Shown one piece after another: positions 59,822 to 64,000 of a DNA stretch of 64,000 nucleotides. Position numbers and translations under genes: made by a program. Position 1 is the first letter of the stretch. Each line of letters opens with the position of its first letter. The notes beneath the pieces are model-generated. The model was not told where the DNA came from, made no database searches, and saw nothing but the letters and a program-made list of their open reading frames with translations. This stretch comes from Paenibacillus etheri (GTDB taxonomy: Bacteria > Bacillota > Bacilli > Paenibacillales > Paenibacillaceae): the NCBI RefSeq assembly GCF_001012825.1, contig NZ_LCZJ02000019.1, positions 124,001 through 188,000 on the forward strand. The letters are read 5' to 3'.

Positions 59822-61144
59822 TTATAATGCTTTTCGTTGATCCTCATTCATTTCACAACTTAATTCGTTCATTCCGGCCATCGCTTGTTTATGTTTGATA
59901 CGAAAGATCAAAATAAACATCAAAGTAATAAGTAACGGATAGCCTATCGCCCAACCTGTAAAAGGAAACACGGCAGCAGTAGCTAGAAAAGAGATCCAGC
60001 TAATCGTCACGCCTAATCTACTTCCCTTGAGTAGGCGTATCCCGGCGGCACAGCCTCCGATATATGTCAGGATAAATGTCGCATTCGGAAACTGAATCAA
60101 AGTAGTGATAGATATGGATCCGCTGCCGTACAGTGACATGACTGTTACGAAACAGAGGAGCAGGAAAGCTATCCCACCGATAGGGGTATGATACTGTTTG
60201 GATAGTCTACCCATCCAATGCGGCGCATAGCCCTGACGTGATAACGCATAAGCCACGCGCGAGGCGGCACCGGCATAAGCGATAATGGTGGCGGTGCAAA
60301 TGAAGAGACCTGTAACACCTGCGATAAATCCTCCCCAGCGTCCAAGAGGCTGGCTGATGATCCAAACAAGGGAAGTGCTCGAACCACCTTTAAGGTAGCT
60401 CTGTGTGCCAACTGTTGCTAAAGCGGATAAGAAATATAGAATACCTACAATAATAGCAGCAATGGTCACACCTTTAACGGCAGCGCGTTGCGGATCTTTG
60501 AACTCTTCAGAGAGGTGTGATACAGCTTCCCAGCCAATAAAACACCAAAATAAGATTGCTGCAGTTTGACCAATGCTCATCCAGCCATGCGGAGCAAAGG
60601 GAGTGAAGTGTTCAACCTCGATACGAGGAAGAGCAGTAGCAAAGGAGAAGACGAGAACAGCTACAATCGCAATCACTACTGCAATTTGTACCTTACCAGC
60701 CACTTGCATGCCAATCCAATTTGTAATTAGGCCAATGGCCAACATAACAGCAGCGATAGTAATTCTGGCAGGTTCATCCCAGCCCATAGCGGCTGTCATA
60801 TAACCAGCTCCGGTCAGTGCAGCGACAGGCGCACCAATCGGAACGGACATCAGGAAGAACCAGCCCACTAAAGATCCAGCTTTAGGTCCGAAGGCAAGGG
60901 TAACGAAATGGGACACGCCTCCAGCGTTAGGGAATTTGGCAGAGAGCAGACCCATAGATAAGGCCATCGGCAGGATCAACAGCGTCATAAATCCCCAAGC
61001 CAGCAATGAAGCGGGACCAGCCATTTCTGCAGCCAGCCCAGGAACGATTAAGACTCCTGAACCCAATACAGCACCTATGTAAAGAGCTATGGCCTGCGGC
61101 ATGCCGATGTTTCTTTGTAAAGTGGTTGAACTTGAATCCTTCAT
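59822..61144 (-). CDS. APC-superfamily amino-acid permease/exporter (YjeH-like)
   Basis: This 440-residue, 12-helix transporter begins with the APC substrate loop IGAVLGSGVLIVPGLAAEMAG; GSG and the helix-6 region ILFWCFIGWEAVSHLSEEFK are typical. Overall it resembles E. coli YjeH, an exporter of methionine and branched-chain amino acids, but this is not proof of export. AGGA lies upstream of the second ATG, which is chosen. It diverges from a LysR gene that probably controls it. Confidence 0.87.
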   Translation of the reverse strand: MKDSSSTTLQRNIGMPQAIALYIGAVLGSGVLIVPGLAAEMAGPASLLAWGFMTLLILPMALSMGLLSAKFPNAGGVSHFVTLAFGPKAGSLVGWFFLMSVPIGAPVAALTGAGYMTAAMGWDEPARITIAAVMLAIGLITNWIGMQVAGKVQIAVVIAIVAVLVFSFATALPRIEVEHFTPFAPHGWMSIGQTAAILFWCFIGWEAVSHLSEEFKDPQRAAVKGVTIAAIIVGILYFLSALATVGTQSYLKGGSSTSLVWIISQPLGRWGGFIAGVTGLFICTATIIAYAGAASRVAYALSRQGYAPHWMGRLSKQYHTPIGGIAFLLLCFVTVMSLYGSGSISITTLIQFPNATFILTYIGGCAAGIRLLKGSRLGVTISWISFLATAAVFPFTGWAIGYPLLITLMFILIFRIKHKQAMAGMNELSCEMNEDQRKAL

Positions 61145-61271
61145 GATTTTTAATCCTGCTTTCATTGTCTTTTGTTATAGAGTAGCAGATAATAGATCCA
61201 TTGGAAAAACAGAATTTTTGAATAGTATCCATTCGAAATTCCGATGGTTGACTATCACTCAGGGGGTACGC

Positions 61272-62168
61272 ATGGAATCGCGTCATCTTTTTACTTTTAT
61301 AGTCGTAGTGGAGACAGGTAGCTTCACACGCGCTGCACAGAAGCTTGATTATGCACAGTCCAGTATCACCGCACAGATTCAGGCACTAGAGACTGAAATT
61401 GGTCAGCCTTTATTCGATCGGATTAGTAAAAAGATTATCCTAACCGATGCAGGTCGACGTCTGCTCCCCTTCGCGCAAGAGATATCCCGAATGCACACCT
61501 TGGCCCAAGATGCCCTTCGTTCCGAGAGTGAGCTAACAGGTTCTTTGCGGATTGGCGCTCCAGAATCTCTGGCTGCTTTTCGCTTACCAGGCATTATCAA
61601 GGAGTTTCGCGTGAAATATCCGAAGGTCCAAATTATTTTAAAGCCTGGGGCCTGCTGGGAGCTAACGGATCTGGTTCGTTCCGGTGAACTGGATCTGGCC
61701 TTCTTACTGCAACCAGAGACGGAAGATAAAGATCTGAATATAGAAACACTGGTGCATGAACAAATGACCCTGATCGCCCCGCCGGATCACCCCTTAATGA
61801 GTCTTTCAGAGGTAGAGCCGTTTCATCTTAAGGGAGAAACGATATTGCATACGGAAACCGGTTGTAGCTACCGCACTTTGTTTGAACGTCATTTAAACAG
61901 TCATGGGGTATTTCCGGACCCTACGCTAGAGTTTTGGAGTATTGAGGCGATCAAGCAATGTGTTATGGCCGGTCTAGGCATCGCTTTTATTCCACTGATC
62001 ACAGTGAACAACGAATTAGCAGAAGGGAAGTTAGCTAGGCTGAATTGGAATGATGAATCGCAGCGTGTGGCTACTCAAATAGCCTATCATCATAAGAAAT
62101 GGAAATCTCCTGTACTAACAGAGTTTTTAAAATCTGTACAAAAGCATGCTGAAAATTGGAGAAGTTAA
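61272..62168 (+). CDS. LysR-family transcriptional regulator
   Basis: The winged HTH (about residues 1-60) reads HLFTFIVVVETGSFTRAAQK and LDYAQSSITAQIQALE, and the C-terminal effector-binding domain (about 90-290) has LTGSLRIGAPESLAAFRLPG and MAGLGIAFIPLITV. The length of 298 residues is standard. The ATG after AGGGGG is chosen; the longer frame upstream runs into the permease gene. Divergent pairing with the APC permease is the classic LysR layout. Confidence 0.93.
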   Translation: MESRHLFTFIVVVETGSFTRAAQKLDYAQSSITAQIQALETEIGQPLFDRISKKIILTDAGRRLLPFAQEISRMHTLAQDALRSESELTGSLRIGAPESLAAFRLPGIIKEFRVKYPKVQIILKPGACWELTDLVRSGELDLAFLLQPETEDKDLNIETLVHEQMTLIAPPDHPLMSLSEVEPFHLKGETILHTETGCSYRTLFERHLNSHGVFPDPTLEFWSIEAIKQCVMAGLGIAFIPLITVNNELAEGKLARLNWNDESQRVATQIAYHHKKWKSPVLTEFLKSVQKHAENWRS

Positions 62169-62231
62169 GCATAAAGCTCGTAGCTATTCTATGGTACAAT
62201 AGATTGTCGAAATCAAGGGAGGCTCGAAGCC

Positions 62232-63137
62232 ATGAATGAGTGGAGTGAAGACTACGAAGAGGGGCTTGAAGCTTTTTTAATCTGGATGAAGGATGCCGGG
62301 TACACTCCCTACACGCAGAAATCCTATTTAGTAGATGTAAGACAGTTTTTAGAAAGTCTGAATGGTAAAAAGTTAGAGTCGGTAAAAAAGCTACATGTTA
62401 TTTCCTTTCTTACGTCTGTGCGTGAACGTGGTGTAAGTGACGCTACCCGTAACCGGAAGCATGCCTCTATTAACTGTTTTTTCAAGGCATTAATTGAACT
62501 GGAATTGCTTCTAACCAATCCTGCAGCTGGGATTAAGAAATCTAAAACTGAGATCAATCGTGAGCCGGTCTACTTAGATGAAGGTGATCTGGGGCGATTT
62601 TTGTCTTCAATAGATGGGAAGTACAAAGGCCGTAATTTAGCAGTCTTTTTACTCATGTCCTATATGGGGCTTCGGGTGGGAGAAGTCCACACGCTGAATT
62701 TAAGTGATTATAATGTAGAAAGGCATTCACTTCGAGTGTTCGGTAAGGGACGTAAATGGCGTAATGTACCGATTCCAGAGGATGTGGTACCTTTTCTCGA
62801 TCTGGCATTAGAAGAACGATTAAATCCTTGGCGCAGTAAAGAGGAGGCTATGTTCATTTCCCAAAAAGGACGCAGGCTGTCCATACGAGGTATTCAGCAA
62901 ATCGCTGCGGACACCTTCGATCGTTTCCAAAAGGATGTGCCTGCTGCACAACGTCGACCCTATTCCAGCCATAAGCTTCGACATTCCTTCGCTACCATGC
63001 TGCTACGAAAAGGGGCGGATCTTCGGACGGTTCAGGAGCTGCTGGGACACTCTTCCATTCAGACAACAACGGTTTACACGCATATCACGAGCCGGGAGAA
63101 AGAAGAAGCCATGTCGAAATTGCAAGTCCAGATTTGA
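62232..63137 (+). CDS. XerC/XerD-type tyrosine recombinase
   Basis: This 301-residue tyrosine recombinase has an N-terminal SAM-like core-binding domain (about 5-90) and a catalytic domain with Arg in MSYMGLRVGEVHTL, HKLRHSFATMLLRKG (His-x-x-Arg) and LGHSSIQTTTVYTHITS with the nucleophilic Tyr. The length fits XerC/XerD or integrase-like family members. AAGGGAGG precedes the ATG. Together with the XerS-type gene at 42.6 kb the window has two such enzymes; no phage genes surround either. Confidence 0.9.
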   Translation: MNEWSEDYEEGLEAFLIWMKDAGYTPYTQKSYLVDVRQFLESLNGKKLESVKKLHVISFLTSVRERGVSDATRNRKHASINCFFKALIELELLLTNPAAGIKKSKTEINREPVYLDEGDLGRFLSSIDGKYKGRNLAVFLLMSYMGLRVGEVHTLNLSDYNVERHSLRVFGKGRKWRNVPIPEDVVPFLDLALEERLNPWRSKEEAMFISQKGRRLSIRGIQQIAADTFDRFQKDVPAAQRRPYSSHKLRHSFATMLLRKGADLRTVQELLGHSSIQTTTVYTHITSREKEEAMSKLQVQI

Positions 63138-63171
63138 TAGAATTTAAAGTGAAATTCTATTCATGAAATAA

Positions 63172-63211
63172 GGACTATCCCTAGTCATATATCATGACAT
63201 TTAGGATAGCC
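63172..63211 (-). terminator. Imperfect hairpin downstream of ldh
   Basis: GGACTATCC pairs with GGATAGCC with a bulge, and a CAT/ATG inner stem. On the minus strand a modest TTATTT tail follows. It probably ends ldh transcription. Confidence 0.4.
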
Positions 63212-63222
63212 CCAATTCTTGC

Positions 63223-64000
63223 TTAGAGTTCTAGCTTAGCAATTTCAGCTTTAAGCTTCTCAGCAGATTTCTGGAATAAAGCTTTTTCTGTCTCATTCAA
63301 TGGAAGATCTAGTACTTCTCGTACACCGGATCGATCTACGACGCAAGGAGCACCAAGGTAGACATCCGAAACTCCGTTATAATTATTCAATAAAGTAGAT
63401 ACGTTCAACACAGAACCTTCATTATGAAGAATGGAGACTACAATACGATCAAGTGCTAGTGCTATTGCGTAAGAGGTTGAGCCTTTAGCATCAATAATTT
63501 CATAAGCGGCATTCTTAGTATCTTGGAAGATTTCATCTTGTTCTGCTTCGTCAAAACCAAGATCAATACCGGCTACATTCGCCAAACTCCAAACAGGAAG
63601 TTCCGAATCTCCATGTTCACCGATAATCTGTCCGTGAATGCTGCGAGGATCAATTTCTTTGTGGCGCCCGATCAGATAACGAAACCGTGCACTATCCAAC
63701 ACCGTTCCTGAACCGATGACTCTTCTGCGATCAAATCCGCTTATTTTCAAGGTGGCATATGACAAAATATCTACAGGATTAGTAGCAATAAGTAGTATCG
63801 CATGTTGATTATATTTGGTGATTTTTTGAACAATATCTTTGAAAATTGAAATGTTTTTGCGGAGCAGATCTATCCGGGTTTCACCCGGTTTTTGTGATGC
63901 ACCGGCAGTAACAATGATGATATCCGCTTCACGGCAATCTTCATATGTACCAGCCCATAGTTTCACACCACCAACAAAAGGCATGCCGTGATTCATATCC
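63223..64000 (-). CDS. ldh: L-lactate dehydrogenase, C-terminal part
   Basis: This NAD-dependent enzyme reduces pyruvate to L-lactate. The visible ~259 residues run from MNHGMPFVGGVKLWAGTYED, the end of the NAD-binding domain, through VTAGASQKPGETRIDLLRKN (with the substrate Arg) to the catalytic His in IIGEHGDSELPVWS. The expected N-terminal GxGxxG loop lies beyond the window, and the Met at 63996 is internal to the family sequence, so the gene continues off the edge. GEHGD and the Arg near it distinguish LDH from malate dehydrogenase in part; the assignment is strong. Confidence 0.93.
   Translation of the reverse strand, partial: DMNHGMPFVGGVKLWAGTYEDCREADIIIVTAGASQKPGETRIDLLRKNISIFKDIVQKITKYNQHAILLIATNPVDILSYATLKISGFDRRRVIGSGTVLDSARFRYLIGRHKEIDPRSIHGQIIGEHGDSELPVWSLANVAGIDLGFDEAEQDEIFQDTKNAAYEIIDAKGSTSYAIALALDRIVVSILHNEGSVLNVSTLLNNYNGVSDVYLGAPCVVDRSGVREVLDLPLNETEKALFQKSAEKLKAEIAKLEL

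Noticed and set aside
62232-63137. Integrated phage or genomic island marked by the tyrosine recombinases
   Set aside because: No phage structural, replication or attachment-site sequences were seen near either recombinase gene.

Overview
The window looks like a chromosomal segment of a low-GC, spore-forming Bacillota, most likely Paenibacillus or a close relative. Support comes from a gerP spore-germination operon with a sigma-K-like promoter, a YjcZ-type sporulation micro-protein, a T-box leader on proS, frequent TTG/GTG starts with strong AGGAGG ribosome sites, and many intrinsic terminators. No rRNA, tRNA, CRISPR array or prophage was seen. The genus is inference from gene content, not from a search.

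Layout. 0-10.8 kb: the end of lpd, an S66 peptidase, thyA-dfrA, gltD, T-box-proS, a Cys-rich pentapeptide-repeat protein and topB. 10.8-20 kb: an anchored DsbA-like thiol oxidoreductase, a HAD hydrolase, an HTH regulator divergent from an MFS transporter, then a five-gene operon (PhnC-like ABC ATPase, repeat lipoprotein, response regulator, histidine kinase, double acetyltransferase). 20-25 kb: glycogen synthesis, glgC facing away from glgB-glgA. 25-33.5 kb: a polar amino-acid ABC importer, ppx and ppk converging with overlapping ends, a LysM-3D cell-wall protein and a polysaccharide deacetylase. 33.6-38.6 kb: namA, a pyrK-pyrD-LpdD-like operon, and a PspA/DUF350/DUF4178 envelope-stress cluster.

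38.7-40.4 kb is a decayed IS110-family element followed by a GC-richer DinB gene. 41-55.7 kb is an accessory stretch of single genes and small operons: moeA, a XerS-type recombinase, GNAT acetyltransferases, TetR-flavodoxin, an oxidoreductase divergent from a WYL regulator, an MFS exporter divergent from an SgrR-type regulator, and panE. 55.7-58.5 kb carries a zinc-ribbon micro-protein, an Hsp20-like protein and gerPA-E. 58.7-64 kb holds an esterase, an APC permease with a divergent LysR gene, a XerC/D-type recombinase and the end of ldh.

No unmistakably new large system is visible. The most unusual signals are a family of five intergenic palindromes with the core GTTAACATAA...TTATGTTAAC, the five-gene signalling operon at 14.75-20 kb, the non-coding flank of the IS110 relic that may retain a bridge-RNA locus, a 17-codon leader ORF plus terminator before panE, an LpdD-like gene in a pyrimidine operon, and two micro-proteins of 33 and 58 residues.
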